64,000 bases of DNA from an uncultured Veillonellaceae bacterium (GCA_945876385.1 CAMCNU010000001.1:62001-126000), one strand, 5' to 3'. Positions 8,437 to 18,034 are shown, counted from the stretch's first letter. The notes: a model not told the origin generated them from the sequence alone. Made by a program: numbers and translations.

Positions 8437-11067
8437 ATGAGGATATACGACTTAGCAAAAGAATACGGGAAATCAAGCAGTGAATTGCTCGCCGTGCTGA
8501 AAGCGCATCAGATTGACAAGAAAGCGAGCAGCGGTGTGAGCGAAGGAGACAGGAAAATTATCGAACAGGCATTGGGAAAACCGTCGGCAGGACAGCGCTC
8601 CGCCACGGTGAACAAAGCGGAACATACGACAAGCGACACGAAAGCGGCGACACCGACTGTCAACCAAGAGAAGACACCTCGTCGTCCTCGTCCGGCGCGG
8701 ACGGTACGATTTGATCAGCAGTCGGGGAAACCGAAAGAAGAATATCTCATCGACGGCAAGGGACGGCGCATCGAAAATCCGCAACCGCCGGCGAAGCAAG
8801 CCCGGCCGCAGGAGCCGCGTCGGCAGGACACGCCCAAAGACGCGCACAAACAAGACACACGCAAGCAGGATACGCACAAACAGGACGCGCGCAAGCAGGA
8901 TACGCACAAACAGGACGCACACAAGCAGGATATGCACAAACAGGACGCGCACAAGCAGGATATGCACAAACAGGACGCGCGCAAGCAAGATACGCACAAA
9001 CAAGATGCGCACAAGCAGGAACCGCGCAAGCAGGAACCGCGGCGTGACGCAGAGAAACCGGCGCGTACCAATCCGAAACGTGAGCGCGGCCATATCGCCG
9101 CACCGGCGGCGGAATCCTCGCGGCAGGGCGGCGACAATCGCCGCAATGAGCGCAATGAGCGCAATGAACGCCGTGACCGCAATCGTCGCGGCAAAAACCG
9201 TCGCGGTCAGGACGATCGTCGCAAACAAGGCAAAGGATCGTCGCTTTTGGCGCAGTCGATTCGCAAAGCAAAACGCCCCGTCAAGAATCGCCAAGCGGAA
9301 CGGACGCCTGCGGAATTGCCGACCGAAGTCGCGTTGCCGCCGTCCGTGACGGTCAAAGAACTGGCGGAACTGTTCGGACGGGAAGTCAGCGACATCATCA
9401 AGCGCCTGATGATGCTCGGCATTATGGCGACCATCAATCAGGAAGTGGATCGGGACGCCATCGAGTATTTGGCGGATGATTACGGCATTACCCTGACCGA
9501 CATGGAACCGGAAGAAGACGAAACGGAAGTGGAAGAAATCATCGACGATCCGAAAGATTTGCTCCCGCGTCCGGCAGTCGTGACCATCATGGGGCATGTC
9601 GACCACGGGAAAACATCGCTCTTGGATACCATCCGCAAGACGAATGTGACAGCGCGCGAAGCCGGCGGGATTACCCAGCATATCGGTGCGTATCAGATTC
9701 GCTATCAGGGCAATAAGATTGTCTTTCTCGACACCCCGGGCCACGAAGCCTTTACGGCGATGCGGGCGCGCGGGGCGCAGGTCACGGATATCGCCATCCT
9801 GGTCGTCGCGGCCGATGACGGTGTCATGCCGCAAACGATTGAAGCGATTAATCACGCCAAGGCGGCGGGCGTGCCGATTTTGGTGGCGATTAACAAAATG
9901 GACAAACCGTCGGCCAACCCCGACCATGTCAAACAGCAATTGGCGGAACACGGATTGTTGCCGGAAGAATGGGGCGGCGATGTCATCATGGTGCCGGTAT
10001 CCGCGAAACAAGGCGACGGCATCAGCGATTTGCTGGACAATATCCTGCTGATTGCCGAAGTGCTGGAACTCAAGGCCAACCCGAACCGTGCCGCGGTCGG
10101 CGTCGTCGTCGAAGGCGAACTCGACAAAGGCCGCGGGCCGGTGGTCACGGTGCTCGTCCAAAACGGGACGATGCATAACGGTGACGGCTTGCTCGCAGGG
10201 ACGGCGTTCGGCCGTGTCCGTGCCATGCAAAACGAAAAGGGCGAACAGCTGAAGAAAGCCGAACCGTCGACACCGGTGGAAATCCTCGGCCTGAGCGAAG
10301 TGCCGGAAGCGGGCGAAATCATTTACGCGATGGATGAACGCCGGGCACGCACCATTGCGGAAAAACGCTTGGCCAAGCATAAAGTGGAAGAACAGAATCG
10401 CAAGCAAAAAGTCACGTTGGACGATTTGTTCAATCAAATCAAAGAAGGCGAACTCAAAAACCTGCACATCATCATCAAAGCGGACGTACAGGGCTCCGTG
10501 GAAGCCTTGCGGCAATCCTTGGAAAGTATCACCCACGACGAGGTGCGCATTGATATTGTGCATGCCGCGGTCGGGGCGATTACCGAGTCGGATATTATGC
10601 TGGCTGCCGCCGTCAATGCCTTGATTATCGGGTTCAATGTCCGTCCGGATTCGCATATCCGCAAAATTGCCGAAACCGAGCAAGTGGATATGCGTACGTA
10701 TCGGGTCATCTATGACGCGATTGATGATGTCAAGATGGCGATGCAGGGGATGCTGGCACCGAAGTTCCGCGAATTGGTACTCGGTCGCGCGGAAGTCCGG
10801 CAAGTCATCCCGACACCGAAGGTCATTGTCGCCGGTTCCTATGTGACGGAAGGCAAGATCACCAATTCGGCGCAGCTGCGCTTGATTCGCGACGGCATTG
10901 TCATTCATGAAGGGCAAATCGCGTCGTTGCGCCGCTTCAAAGATGACGTGCGGGAAGTCGCGGAAGGCTATGAATGCGGGATTTCCATTGAAAGCTATCG
11001 CGATGTCAAGGAAGGCGATATCATCGAAGCGTTTACCGAAGAAGAAATCGAGCAGACGCTGGAATAA
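8437..11067 (+). CDS. infB: Translation initiation factor IF-2
   Basis: GTPase that brings fMet-tRNA to the 30S subunit and drives subunit joining. The 876 aa protein has the IF2N helix at the start ([18 protein letters not shown]), a long low-complexity region (about 45-285), a second IF2N-like segment (about 300-350), the G domain from about 385 ([21 protein letters not shown]) and the C-terminal domains. A strong AAGGAGG precedes the ATG. The low-complexity region carries 13 tandem pentapeptides (see repeat entry), followed by an Arg/Asn-rich stretch. It is larger than many IF-2 proteins because of this linker. Confidence 0.97.
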   Translation: MRIYDLAKEYGKSSSELLAVLKAHQIDKKASSGVSEGDRKIIEQALGKPSAGQRSATVNKAEHTTSDTKAATPTVNQEKTPRRPRPARTVRFDQQSGKPKEEYLIDGKGRRIENPQPPAKQARPQEPRRQDTPKDAHKQDTRKQDTHKQDARKQDTHKQDAHKQDMHKQDAHKQDMHKQDARKQDTHKQDAHKQEPRKQEPRRDAEKPARTNPKRERGHIAAPAAESSRQGGDNRRNERNERNERRDRNRRGKNRRGQDDRRKQGKGSSLLAQSIRKAKRPVKNRQAERTPAELPTEVALPPSVTVKELAELFGREVSDIIKRLMMLGIMATINQEVDRDAIEYLADDYGITLTDMEPEEDETEVEEIIDDPKDLLPRPAVVTIMGHVDHGKTSLLDTIRKTNVTAREAGGITQHIGAYQIRYQGNKIVFLDTPGHEAFTAMRARGAQVTDIAILVVAADDGVMPQTIEAINHAKAAGVPILVAINKMDKPSANPDHVKQQLAEHGLLPEEWGGDVIMVPVSAKQGDGISDLLDNILLIAEVLELKANPNRAAVGVVVEGELDKGRGPVVTVLVQNGTMHNGDGLLAGTAFGRVRAMQNEKGEQLKKAEPSTPVEILGLSEVPEAGEIIYAMDERRARTIAEKRLAKHKVEEQNRKQKVTLDDLFNQIKEGELKNLHIIIKADVQGSVEALRQSLESITHDEVRIDIVHAAVGAITESDIMLAAAVNALIIGFNVRPDSHIRKIAETEQVDMRTYRVIYDAIDDVKMAMQGMLAPKFRELVLGRAEVRQVIPTPKVIVAGSYVTEGKITNSAQLRLIRDGIVIHEGQIASLRRFKDDVREVAEGYECGISIESYRDVKEGDIIEAFTEEEIEQTLE
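8845..9039 (+). repeat. 13 tandem 15-bp units coding KQ(D/E)-x-(H/R) pentapeptides in infB
   Basis: 195 bp in exact 15-bp register encode thirteen units of the type [15 protein letters not shown] or RKQDT; the last two end in EP ([10 protein letters not shown]). Within the unit, positions 1 and 5 vary and KQ is fixed. The DNA units are close to identical, which suggests expansion by slippage. Confidence 0.95.
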
Positions 11068-11078
11068 GGAGGGAGACT

Positions 11079-11447
11079 ATGCCGCGGATACGCGTGGAAC
11101 GAATGCAGGAATTTATCAAGCAGGAAATCGGCAAACTGCTGCTGGACGGGCTGAAGGATCGGCGGCTCGGATTTGTCACGGTGACCGATGTCAGTGTCAC
11201 GGGAGATTTGCGCGAGGCGACGGTCTATGTGAGTTTGATGGGGACGCCGGACGAGCAGGCGGCCTCCATGCAGGCGCTGGAGTCGGCGCGAGGCTTTATC
11301 CGCAGTAAAATCGGCGAGGTGCTGCATGTGCGGTATACGCCGGAGATTCGTTTTGCGGTGGATGAATCGGTGGCGTACGGCAGCCGGATCGAGAAAGTAT
11401 TGCAGACGCTGAAATGGACGGAGGATGACCATGGCGACGATGCTTGA
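11079..11447 (+). CDS. rbfA: Ribosome-binding factor A
   Basis: KH-fold protein (122 aa) that acts in late 30S maturation and cold adaptation. The family pattern is clear: MPRIRVERMQEFIKQEIGKL at the N-terminus, the strand VTVTDVSVTGDLREATVYVS, and the C-terminal PEIRFAVDES. A full AAGGAGGGAGACT stretch gives an excellent ribosome binding site. It follows infB by 11 nt and overlaps nrnA by 17 nt. Confidence 0.96.
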   Translation: MPRIRVERMQEFIKQEIGKLLLDGLKDRRLGFVTVTDVSVTGDLREATVYVSLMGTPDEQAASMQALESARGFIRSKIGEVLHVRYTPEIRFAVDESVAYGSRIEKVLQTLKWTEDDHGDDA

Positions 11448-12393
11448 CCGCGCGGCACTGCGCCGGCGCTTGGAAGCGGCGAAGACAGCCTTGGTCGTCG
11501 GCCACATCAAACCGGACGGCGACTGTATCGGCTCGGTACTGGCGCTGACCGAAGCGCTTCGCCTTCGCGGTGTCGATGCGGACGCGCTGATTGCCGATGA
11601 CGTTGCGGCGAAGTTCTATTACCTGGACGGTGCGGCGGAGATTGTTGCGACGATCCCCGACAAGGCGTACGATACGGTGCTCTTCATGGATTTGAGTACG
11701 GCGGAGCGGGCGGGCGAGTTGCCCTGGCCTGCCGTGCCGATTGTCAATATCGACCACCACATCTCCAATCCCGGCTATGCCGATGAGCTGTACCTCGATG
11801 CGACGGCGGCGGCCGTCGGAGAAATCCTGACGGAGCTGTTTTTGGAATGGGACTGGGAGATAACGCCGACGATGGCGCAGGCACTGTATACCGCGATTGC
11901 GACGGACTGCGGATTCTTCAAGTATGCCAATACTACGGAGAAGACGATGCGGGTGGCGGCGGCACTTCTGGCGCGCGGGGCCGATCAGGCCGAAGTCGCG
12001 CAGCGTACGGAAGAATTGCCGCCGGCGGCGCTCCGGGTGTTGCCGCAGATTATGGCGACGCTCACCATGGAGGCGGACGGCGCCCTCTCCGCCATCACGA
12101 TGGATGAAGCCGCGATGGCAGCGGGCGGCGATTATGTCGATACCTATCTCGAGCTCGCACGAAATATCGAAGGCGTCGAAGTGACGCTGCAATTTAAGTA
12201 CGCCGAACCGGAAAAGACATATGTCAGCTTCCGCTCCAAAACAACGGTGGATGTGAGTGCCTTGGCGGCGGAATTCGGCGGGGGCGGACATATCCGTGCG
12301 GCCGGCTGTACGGTGTGGAAATCACTCGCCGACACGATTAGTACGGTGATGCCGGTTGCCGTCGCGTGGACGCATCATGGACGGCGTCATTAA
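11431..12393 (+). CDS. nrnA: DHH-family bifunctional oligoribonuclease / PAP phosphatase
   Basis: Degrades short RNA oligonucleotides and dephosphorylates 3'-phosphoadenosine 5'-phosphate. The N-terminal DHH domain shows VVGHIKPDGDCIGS and the NIDHHISN motif that names the family; the C-terminal DHHA1 domain ends with FGGGGHIRAAG. About 320 aa. Starts at 11425 and 11431 are both in frame; 11431 has 6 nt spacing from the GGAGG at 11420-11424 and is preferred. The rbfA-nrnA-truB order is usual in Firmicutes. It overlaps truB by 17 nt. Confidence 0.95.
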   Translation: MATMLDRAALRRRLEAAKTALVVGHIKPDGDCIGSVLALTEALRLRGVDADALIADDVAAKFYYLDGAAEIVATIPDKAYDTVLFMDLSTAERAGELPWPAVPIVNIDHHISNPGYADELYLDATAAAVGEILTELFLEWDWEITPTMAQALYTAIATDCGFFKYANTTEKTMRVAAALLARGADQAEVAQRTEELPPAALRVLPQIMATLTMEADGALSAITMDEAAMAAGGDYVDTYLELARNIEGVEVTLQFKYAEPEKTYVSFRSKTTVDVSALAAEFGGGGHIRAAGCTVWKSLADTISTVMPVAVAWTHHGRRH

Positions 12394-13237
12394 TCTCTTA
12401 AAACCGGCCGGCATGACCTCCCATGATGCCGTGGCCTTTGTCCGTCGTGTCACCGGCGTCAAAAAAGTCGGTCACAGCGGGACGCTCGATCCGCTCGCGG
12501 CCGGTGTATTGCCGGTCTTTGTCGGGCAGGCGACTCGCAGTATCGAATACATGCCGAGTGAACCGAAAACGTATATCGCGGAATGGATTGTCGGCATCGC
12601 CACGGATACGGAGGATACGTCGGGGACGGTGTGCCGCGCCGCCGCCGCTCCGCCGCTCACGACTGCGGACTGGCGCACGGCGGTACAAGCGTATATCGGG
12701 ACGATACGGCAGCGACCGTCGGCGTATTCCGCCGTCAAAGTGAACGGCCGCAAGGCCTATGAATTGGCACGGCGGCAAGAGACGCCGATACTGCCCGCAC
12801 GCACGGTACGCATTGACGCCGTCGAGGATATCGATTGGCGGCCGCCCTGCTTGACGGCGACGGTTACCTGCTCGGCAGGGACGTATATCCGTGCACTCGG
12901 GCGTGATTGGGCGCGCTCGCTCGGTACGGACATGGCGATGTCGTTCTTGTTGCGTAGTCGTATCGGTCCGTATTGGACCGTGGAGACGGCGCTGACATTG
13001 GAAGAAATAGCGGCCGATCCGGTCGCCGCGTGTCGCCCGATAGAAACGGTATTGGGACACTTGCCCCGGATCGAGCTGACGAGTGAGCAACGGGCGGATT
13101 TTGCCTGCGGCAAGCGTATATCCGCGCCTGCCGGATTCTCGCCGGCGGCCGTCTGGGAAAACGGGCGCTGCATCGGTATCGCTTGCTATGATGAAGACGC
13201 AAAGGAGTGGCAACCGCACAAAGTATGGATACGATAA
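12377..13237 (+). CDS. truB: tRNA pseudouridine-55 synthase
   Basis: Converts U55 in the T-psi-C loop of tRNAs to pseudouridine. The ATG at 12377 gives the family N-terminus MDGVINLLKPAGMTSHDAV. The catalytic aspartate is Asp38 in GHSGTLDPLA. A C-terminal extension follows the catalytic domain (about 210-286) and fits a PUA-like domain. 286 aa. It overlaps nrnA and ribF, so these genes are translationally coupled. Confidence 0.96.
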   Translation: MDGVINLLKPAGMTSHDAVAFVRRVTGVKKVGHSGTLDPLAAGVLPVFVGQATRSIEYMPSEPKTYIAEWIVGIATDTEDTSGTVCRAAAAPPLTTADWRTAVQAYIGTIRQRPSAYSAVKVNGRKAYELARRQETPILPARTVRIDAVEDIDWRPPCLTATVTCSAGTYIRALGRDWARSLGTDMAMSFLLRSRIGPYWTVETALTLEEIAADPVAACRPIETVLGHLPRIELTSEQRADFACGKRISAPAGFSPAAVWENGRCIGIACYDEDAKEWQPHKVWIR

Positions 13238-14127
13238 CACGACTACCCGCCGTCATCACCGTCGGCAATTTTGACGGCATGCATCGCGGTCACGCCGCGG
13301 TCGTTGAGGCCGCGCTCGAGCTGGCGCGGGAATGTGCGTGCCGTTGCGCGGCGGTGACGTTTACGGCCTCCCCGCTCAGCGTCTTACGTCCGCAGGCCTA
13401 TACGGGCAGTATTATCACCGAACAGGAAAAAGAGGCACTCTTGCATGCGGCAGGGGTACATGATATCCTGGCCTTGGAACCGACACGGCAAGTACTGGGA
13501 CAATCGCCGGACGACTTTATCGGTCTCCTGAGCAAGCGCTACGACCTGCGCGGCATCGTCGTCGGGGAGAATTTCCGCTTCGGCGCGGGGGCGGCGGGGG
13601 ACACCGCATATTTAGCGGAGTACGGACGCGCGCAGGGGATACCGGTCAGGGTGATGCCGCTGCTGCGTGACGATACCGATACGGTCATCAGCAGTACCCG
13701 TATCCGCCGGGCACTGACCGCCGGCGAGATGACGACCGTCACCGCGTGCCTGGGACGCTATTGGCGCGTGACCGGTACGGTGCTGCACGGCGATGCCCGC
13801 GGCCGCCTGCTCGGCTATCCGACGGCAAATCTGGATGCGCCGCAAGGGCGCGTGTTGCCGCCGGACGGCGTCTATGCTGCGTGGGTCACCTATCGGGGGA
13901 CACGCTATGCTGCCGCGACCAATATCGGGACAAACCCGACCTTCGCCGGCCTCGAGCGCCGCATTGAGGCGCATCTGCTCGATATGAAGGCCGATATGTA
14001 CGGCGCGGAGATACATGTCGATTTTGTCGTCTACACCCGTCCGCAAATCACATTTGCCGGTGCGGACGCACTGAAGCGGCAATTGGCATCGGATACGGAA
14101 ACGGTGCGCCGCATATTGCAACCATAA
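13225..14127 (+). CDS. ribF: Bifunctional riboflavin kinase / FAD synthetase
   Basis: Makes FMN from riboflavin and ATP, then FAD from FMN. The N-terminal nucleotidyltransferase part begins VITVGNFDGMHRGHAAVV with its HxGH-like site; the C-terminal flavokinase part carries GRLLGYPTANL. About 300 aa. I use the ATG at 13225; an in-frame GTG at 13207 lies inside the ribosome binding site (AAAGGAG, 13201-13207) and is less likely, though the spacing to 13225 is long. Last gene of the rimP operon; a strong terminator follows. Confidence 0.95.
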   Translation: MDTITRLPAVITVGNFDGMHRGHAAVVEAALELARECACRCAAVTFTASPLSVLRPQAYTGSIITEQEKEALLHAAGVHDILALEPTRQVLGQSPDDFIGLLSKRYDLRGIVVGENFRFGAGAAGDTAYLAEYGRAQGIPVRVMPLLRDDTDTVISSTRIRRALTAGEMTTVTACLGRYWRVTGTVLHGDARGRLLGYPTANLDAPQGRVLPPDGVYAAWVTYRGTRYAAATNIGTNPTFAGLERRIEAHLLDMKADMYGAEIHVDFVVYTRPQITFAGADALKRQLASDTETVRRILQP

Positions 14128-14150
14128 AAGTCGCGTACGCGACTTTTTTT
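14127..14150 (+). terminator. Intrinsic terminator after ribF
   Basis: The palindrome AAAGTCGCGTACGCGACTTT is followed by a run of T to 14150. It ends the rimP-ribF operon. Confidence 0.9.
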
Positions 14151-14197
14151 CTTGCCCGAACGAATCGCCTGCCGCACAAATGGTCCGGGTCAGATGC

Positions 14198-14225
14198 TGT
14201 CCGGCGGCATCATTTGCGTTATAAT
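14198..14225 (+). promoter_or_regulatory. Probable promoter for the chorismate mutase-like gene
   Basis: TATAAT at 14220-14225, with a poor -35 region (CTGTCC, 14197-14202) at 17 nt spacing. A new unit starting here fits the terminator just upstream. Confidence 0.5.
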
Positions 14226-14245
14226 GGAGAAAAGGAGTGACGGCA

Positions 14246-14506
14246 GTGGAAACGTTGGATTCGTTGCGGGCGCAAATGCGGCAGACGGATGAAGCGATGC
14301 AGGACTTGTTCATACAGCGGTGCCGATTGGCGCGGCGCATCGGTGCATACAAACAACAGCACGGACTGGCGGTGTTCGACCCGACGAGGGAAGAGGAGAA
14401 CCGGCGCGTCTTGGCGGGCGCGGTCGATGCGGAATGGCGGAGTTATTATATGGAGTTTTTACAGACGGTGATGGACTTGGCCAAGCGGGTACAGCATGAT
14501 GGATGA
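14246..14506 (+). CDS. Chorismate mutase type II-like protein (AroQ fold)
   Basis: Small all-helical protein of 86 aa. METLDSLRAQMRQTDEAMQDLF with RRIGAYKQQHGLAVFDPTREEE is the classical AroQ pattern: Arg, Lys (in AYKQ) and Glu residues that hold chorismate and catalyse its rearrangement to prephenate. I use the GTG at 14246, 8 nt after AAAGGAG (14231-14237); the GTG at 14237 overlaps that site. It overlaps recD2 by 11 nt. No shikimate genes lie nearby, so its route into Phe/Tyr synthesis is inferred only. Confidence 0.8.
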   Translation: METLDSLRAQMRQTDEAMQDLFIQRCRLARRIGAYKQQHGLAVFDPTREEENRRVLAGAVDAEWRSYYMEFLQTVMDLAKRVQHDG

Positions 14507-16643
14507 GAAGCAACAAGGCGCGGAGCGGTTTCGCGGGACGGTCGATCGGATTGTATTTGCGGCGCAGGACGGTTCGTTTTGTGTGTTCAAAATGGCGCTA
14601 TCCGATCGCTTGCAGTCGGTGACGGTCGCCGGTCAAGTTGCGCCGCCGTTGGTGGGAGAAGAGGTGGAAGTACTGGGCGGCTGGATGCGTCATCCGCGTT
14701 TCGGGGAGCAGTTGCGTGCGGTGGCCTTGCACCGCCGTCCGCCGACGGAAACAGCCGCCATTGTCCGCTATCTGTCTTCGGGATTGTTCAGCGGTATCGG
14801 CAAAGCGATGGCCGGACGCATCGTGGCGGCGTTCGGTAGCGATACCTTGCGCGTCTTGGAGGAAGAGCCGCAACGGCTTTTGACGGTGTCCGGTATCGGG
14901 GAAAAGACTTTGGCGCGGATTCGCGAATCGGTCACCGCATCGGCGGCCCTGCAGAAACTGACATGGTACTTGGAAGAGGCGGGCGTGGCGGGGAGATACG
15001 CGCCGGCGTTACAAAAACTCTACGGCGAGGATGCCCTGACTGTCTTGCAGGAGGATCCGTATCGAATCAGTCGTGAAGTGGACGGCATCGGATTTACGGT
15101 AGCGGATCGGATTGCGCAGTTTCACGGGACGGACGCGCTGGCGGAAGGGCGCATCGAAGCGGCGGCGGCGTATGTGTTGGCGACGTGCGAACAGGACGGG
15201 GAGTGCTGCGTGCCGTCAACGCGCTTGGTACAGCAGGTAGCGGCGGTGTTGCAGACGGATTCGGAGGAAGTGGGACGCATCCTCGGCGAATTGCTGGAGT
15301 ATGGCGTATTTCCGACAGAAGCACAGGCGGAAACGGTGTACGTCTATGCACCGGATGTATACGAAGCGGAAACGGGGATTCCGTATCACTTGGAGCGCTT
15401 GATACGGACGTGCAAGGAGCCGGTGGCGCTGTCCGACTTGGTCCGTGAGCACATGGCGGCCATCTTGGAGGTTACGCTCGCGCCGGCGCAAACGGACGCG
15501 ATAGAGACGGCACTCAGCCACCCGGTGACGGTGATTACGGGCGGTCCGGGTACCGGCAAGACGACGTTACTGCGCGGCTGTCTGTACTGTCTCGAACAAG
15601 CGGGGCTCAAGACGGTACTCGCGGCGCCGACGGGGCGTGCGGCCAAGCGTCTGGCGGAATCGGCACGGCGTGAGGCATCGACATTGCATAAATTATTGGA
15701 GGCCGGTGCCATCGGCGCGGAAACGGTATTCCAGCGCAACTATACCAAGCCGCTCGGGGCGGATGTCGTCATCGTCGATGAGGCATCGATGCTGGACGTG
15801 CGGCTGATGTATCATTTACTCGAAGCGATGAAAGACGGTGCGCGGTTGTTGTTGGTAGGCGATGTCCACCAATTGCCGCCGGTCGGGCCGGGCAACGTTT
15901 TGCGGGATTTAATCAGCTCGGAAACGGTGGCGGTGGTGCGGTTGACGGAGTTGTTTCGCCAGGCGGAGGGGAGCGAGATTGCGCGCAGCGCGCAACAGAT
16001 TCATCACGGGATCGTGCCGCAGTGGACGGATGATGAGCACGGCGATGTCGTTTTTTATGATTGCCGGGACGAAGAGGCTTTACAGCGGGTCTGTGCATTG
16101 TGCCGCCTGCTGGATTACGGCCATGTCGAGCAGCAGTTTCAGGTACAGGTGCTGTCACCGATGCACAAAGGTGTCTGCGGTGTGACCAATCTGAATCGCG
16201 AGTTGCAGGCGTTGTGGCAGGGCGAAGGTGCCCGCGGGATTACGGTCGGCGACAAGGTCATGCAGCGGCGTAATAATTACGAAAAAGGCGTCTACAACGG
16301 CGATGTCGGCCGTGTGTACGCCTGCACGGACAATGTGATTCGGGTCGATTACCAGGTGCGCAATGTGGTCTACGAAGCGGAAGAAACGGAAGAATTACAG
16401 CTGGCGTACGCGATGACGGTGCATAAGAGTCAGGGCAGTGAGTACGATACGGTGATTATCGTGTTGCAGCCGTCACACTATGTGATGTTGCAGCGCAATT
16501 TGCTCTATACCGCACTGACGCGGGCTAAGAAAAAAGCGTATATCATTTCGACACCGGAGGCGCTCGCGCGCGCCGTGCGGACACAGCGGGTGAATCGACG
16601 GTGCAGTCTGCTGGCGACGCGCTTGCGGGAGGTATTGTCATGA
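14496..16643 (+). CDS. recD2: RecD2-type ATP-dependent 5'-3' DNA helicase
   Basis: Superfamily 1B helicase acting in DNA repair without RecBC. The 715 aa protein has an N-terminal OB-like region (1-80), helix-hairpin-helix repeats (about 90-200), Walker A GGPGTGKTT near residue 349, Walker B VVIVDEASML, motif III GDVHQLPPVG and the C-terminal AYAMTVHKSQGSEYD. This arrangement separates RecD2 from the RecD of RecBCD. The neighbouring comF gene makes a link to uptake of single strands plausible but unproven. Start and stop overlap the genes on both sides. Confidence 0.94.
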   Translation: MMDEKQQGAERFRGTVDRIVFAAQDGSFCVFKMALSDRLQSVTVAGQVAPPLVGEEVEVLGGWMRHPRFGEQLRAVALHRRPPTETAAIVRYLSSGLFSGIGKAMAGRIVAAFGSDTLRVLEEEPQRLLTVSGIGEKTLARIRESVTASAALQKLTWYLEEAGVAGRYAPALQKLYGEDALTVLQEDPYRISREVDGIGFTVADRIAQFHGTDALAEGRIEAAAAYVLATCEQDGECCVPSTRLVQQVAAVLQTDSEEVGRILGELLEYGVFPTEAQAETVYVYAPDVYEAETGIPYHLERLIRTCKEPVALSDLVREHMAAILEVTLAPAQTDAIETALSHPVTVITGGPGTGKTTLLRGCLYCLEQAGLKTVLAAPTGRAAKRLAESARREASTLHKLLEAGAIGAETVFQRNYTKPLGADVVIVDEASMLDVRLMYHLLEAMKDGARLLLVGDVHQLPPVGPGNVLRDLISSETVAVVRLTELFRQAEGSEIARSAQQIHHGIVPQWTDDEHGDVVFYDCRDEEALQRVCALCRLLDYGHVEQQFQVQVLSPMHKGVCGVTNLNRELQALWQGEGARGITVGDKVMQRRNNYEKGVYNGDVGRVYACTDNVIRVDYQVRNVVYEAEETEELQLAYAMTVHKSQGSEYDTVIIVLQPSHYVMLQRNLLYTALTRAKKKAYIISTPEALARAVRTQRVNRRCSLLATRLREVLS

Positions 16644-17284
16644 AGCCGGCGTCGTGGCTGCGCTTTTTGTATCCGCCGCATTGTCCCGGATGTCAGGCCG
16701 CGGTGCGCGCTCACGGCGTGTGGTGTGCGGATTGCTATGCGACGATTTGGCATCCGCGACTGATTCGCGGTTCGCGCAAAGGGTGCTTGGACGGTTGCTA
16801 TGCGCTCGGTGATTACCGCGGTCCGTTACGGCAAGCGTTGATTGATTTAAAATTCTACGGCAAGTTGAGTCAAGCTGCCGCTTTTACCCGCTTGTTGGAG
16901 GAATTTCCGTGGCCGGAGCGCTGGTGCCGTGTCACGACGGTGCTCGGCGTGCCGATTTCCGCACAGCGCAAGAAGGAGCGGGGATTCGATCAAACGGAGG
17001 AAATTTTTCGGGAGTTTTTCCGTCTGCGCGGCATCGGCTGGCGGGAAGGCTTACGCAAGGTGCGGCACACATTGCCGCAATCGGGACTGCAACGCGCGGA
17101 GCGAGCGGCCAATATAAAACACTCCTTCGCTTATGAAGGAGTGTTGTTCAGTCCGTATGATACGGTGTTACTGGTCGATGATATTTATACCACGGGCTGT
17201 ACCATGCGCGAGGCTGCCCGCGTCTTGCACCGCGCTGGTGCGGGACGTATGGTAGGGCTGGTCATCGCGAGCGGTGCCGATTAG
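16640..17284 (+). CDS. comF: ComF-family competence protein (phosphoribosyltransferase-like)
   Basis: Cytoplasmic protein needed for natural transformation in several bacteria. At 214 aa it has an N-terminal zinc ribbon (CPGC ... CADC, residues about 14-35) and a phosphoribosyltransferase fold with the PRPP loop VLLVDDIYTTGCT near residue 175. The ATG at 16640 overlaps the recD2 stop (ATGA). Only the ComFC-like gene is here; no comFA helicase is adjacent. The stop overlaps the stop of the opposite-strand HD-GYP gene by 4 nt, and a hairpin inside its last part looks like that gene's terminator. Confidence 0.9.
   Translation: MKPASWLRFLYPPHCPGCQAAVRAHGVWCADCYATIWHPRLIRGSRKGCLDGCYALGDYRGPLRQALIDLKFYGKLSQAAAFTRLLEEFPWPERWCRVTTVLGVPISAQRKKERGFDQTEEIFREFFRLRGIGWREGLRKVRHTLPQSGLQRAERAANIKHSFAYEGVLFSPYDTVLLVDDIYTTGCTMREAARVLHRAGAGRMVGLVIASGAD
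17112..17148 (-). terminator. Minus-strand terminator embedded in comF
   Basis: An 11-bp perfect stem (17118-17128 with 17135-17145, loop of 6) is followed on the minus strand by TTTTATATT. On the + strand no U tract follows. It would end the HD-GYP transcript about 130 nt past its stop, making RNA antisense to the end of comF. Confidence 0.55.
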
Positions 17285-17886
17285 CGGCCGAGAATTTCCA
17301 CAAAATTTCTGACAATCGTCGGGTCGAACAGCAATCCGGACGCACTGTACAATTCGCTGATGGCTTCCTGCTTGGTTTTGCCGACGTTGCGGTCGGACGG
17401 ATAGAGCAAATGGTCGTAATAATCCGCGACGGCAATGATGCGTGCGCCTTGCGGGATGTTCAACTGCTTGCAACGGCGGGGGAATCCCGTCCCGTCCCAG
17501 CGTTCATGGTGATGTAAAATGCAAGGGATGACTTCCTGACAAGAGGGAATCAGCTCCAGCATCGCCGCGCCCTGCTCGGGATGACGGCGATAGGCGGCGC
17601 GCTCGCGCGTCGTCAGAAACGGCCGTTTTTGCAGTACCAGGTAAGGCACGCTTAATAATCCGATATCGTGCAGGATACCGGCGGCCTGAATCGTATTGAT
17701 TTCCGTATGTGACAGTCCCATGCGGGCCGCAATGGCGCCGGCATAATCCGACACGCGCAGCGAGTGTTCCGCGAGTTGCTTGCTTTTTCGTTGCAACAAA
17801 AAGGAAAACACTTCCACCACATAGGACAGCTCTTTCTTGTTTTCCGCATACATGTCGTTGACATGCATTAAACTTTGTGGGTACAT
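17281..17886 (-). CDS. HD-GYP domain protein (probable cyclic-di-nucleotide phosphodiesterase)
   Basis: 201 aa, soluble, with an HD-GYP domain over nearly its full length. The metal-binding residues are visible: His41, His73-Asp74 in ILHDIGLL, His102, and HHHERWDGTGFP (125-136), where the usual GYP is GTGFP. Proteins of this family hydrolyse c-di-GMP or related dinucleotides; some act on others, so the substrate is uncertain. No sensor or receiver domain is attached. A GAGG-type ribosome binding site precedes the ATG, and a TATAAT lies at 17919-17914 (minus). It is convergent with comF, with a 4-nt overlap of stop codons. Confidence 0.85.
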   Translation of the reverse strand: MYPQSLMHVNDMYAENKKELSYVVEVFSFLLQRKSKQLAEHSLRVSDYAGAIAARMGLSHTEINTIQAAGILHDIGLLSVPYLVLQKRPFLTTRERAAYRRHPEQGAAMLELIPSCQEVIPCILHHHERWDGTGFPRRCKQLNIPQGARIIAVADYYDHLLYPSDRNVGKTKQEAISELYSASGLLFDPTIVRNFVEILGR

Positions 17887-17913
17887 AATCCGATCCTCTT
17901 TCCGTTGCTTTCT

Positions 17914-17919
17914 ATTATA
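17914..17919 (-). promoter_or_regulatory. -10 box of the HD-GYP gene
   Basis: TATAAT read on the minus strand; the -35 region at 17 nt spacing (CCCACA) is poor. It lies about 28 nt from the start codon. Confidence 0.4.
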
Positions 17920-17999
17920 CGATGAAATGCGGAACTTGTGGGGGAATAGGTGAGAAAGAAGTCATACAAAATTGATATACTTCATTTCGGGGAAAAGGC

Positions 18000-18028
18000 T
18001 TGACAGTCTGAAAAAACTTCATTACAAT
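18000..18028 (+). promoter_or_regulatory. Consensus promoter of the 18035-18236 RNA
   Basis: TTGACA (18000-18005), 17 nt spacer, TACAAT (18023-18028). The expected start, about 7 nt downstream, is A18035, which is exactly the first base of the RNA's closing stem. Confidence 0.85.
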
Positions 18029-18034
18029 GGCGAC

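Noticed and set aside
8845-9039. CRISPR-like regular repeats
   Set aside because: There are no spacers; units are contiguous 15-bp codon repeats in frame with IF-2.
8473-10917. 814-codon open frame on the minus strand opposite infB
   Set aside because: It mirrors the infB repeats and codon bias, has no ribosome binding site, and gives low-complexity protein; a shadow of a GC-rich gene.
17118-17145. Hairpin in comF as a + strand terminator
   Set aside because: No U tract follows on the + strand and 140 nt of comF coding sequence remain.
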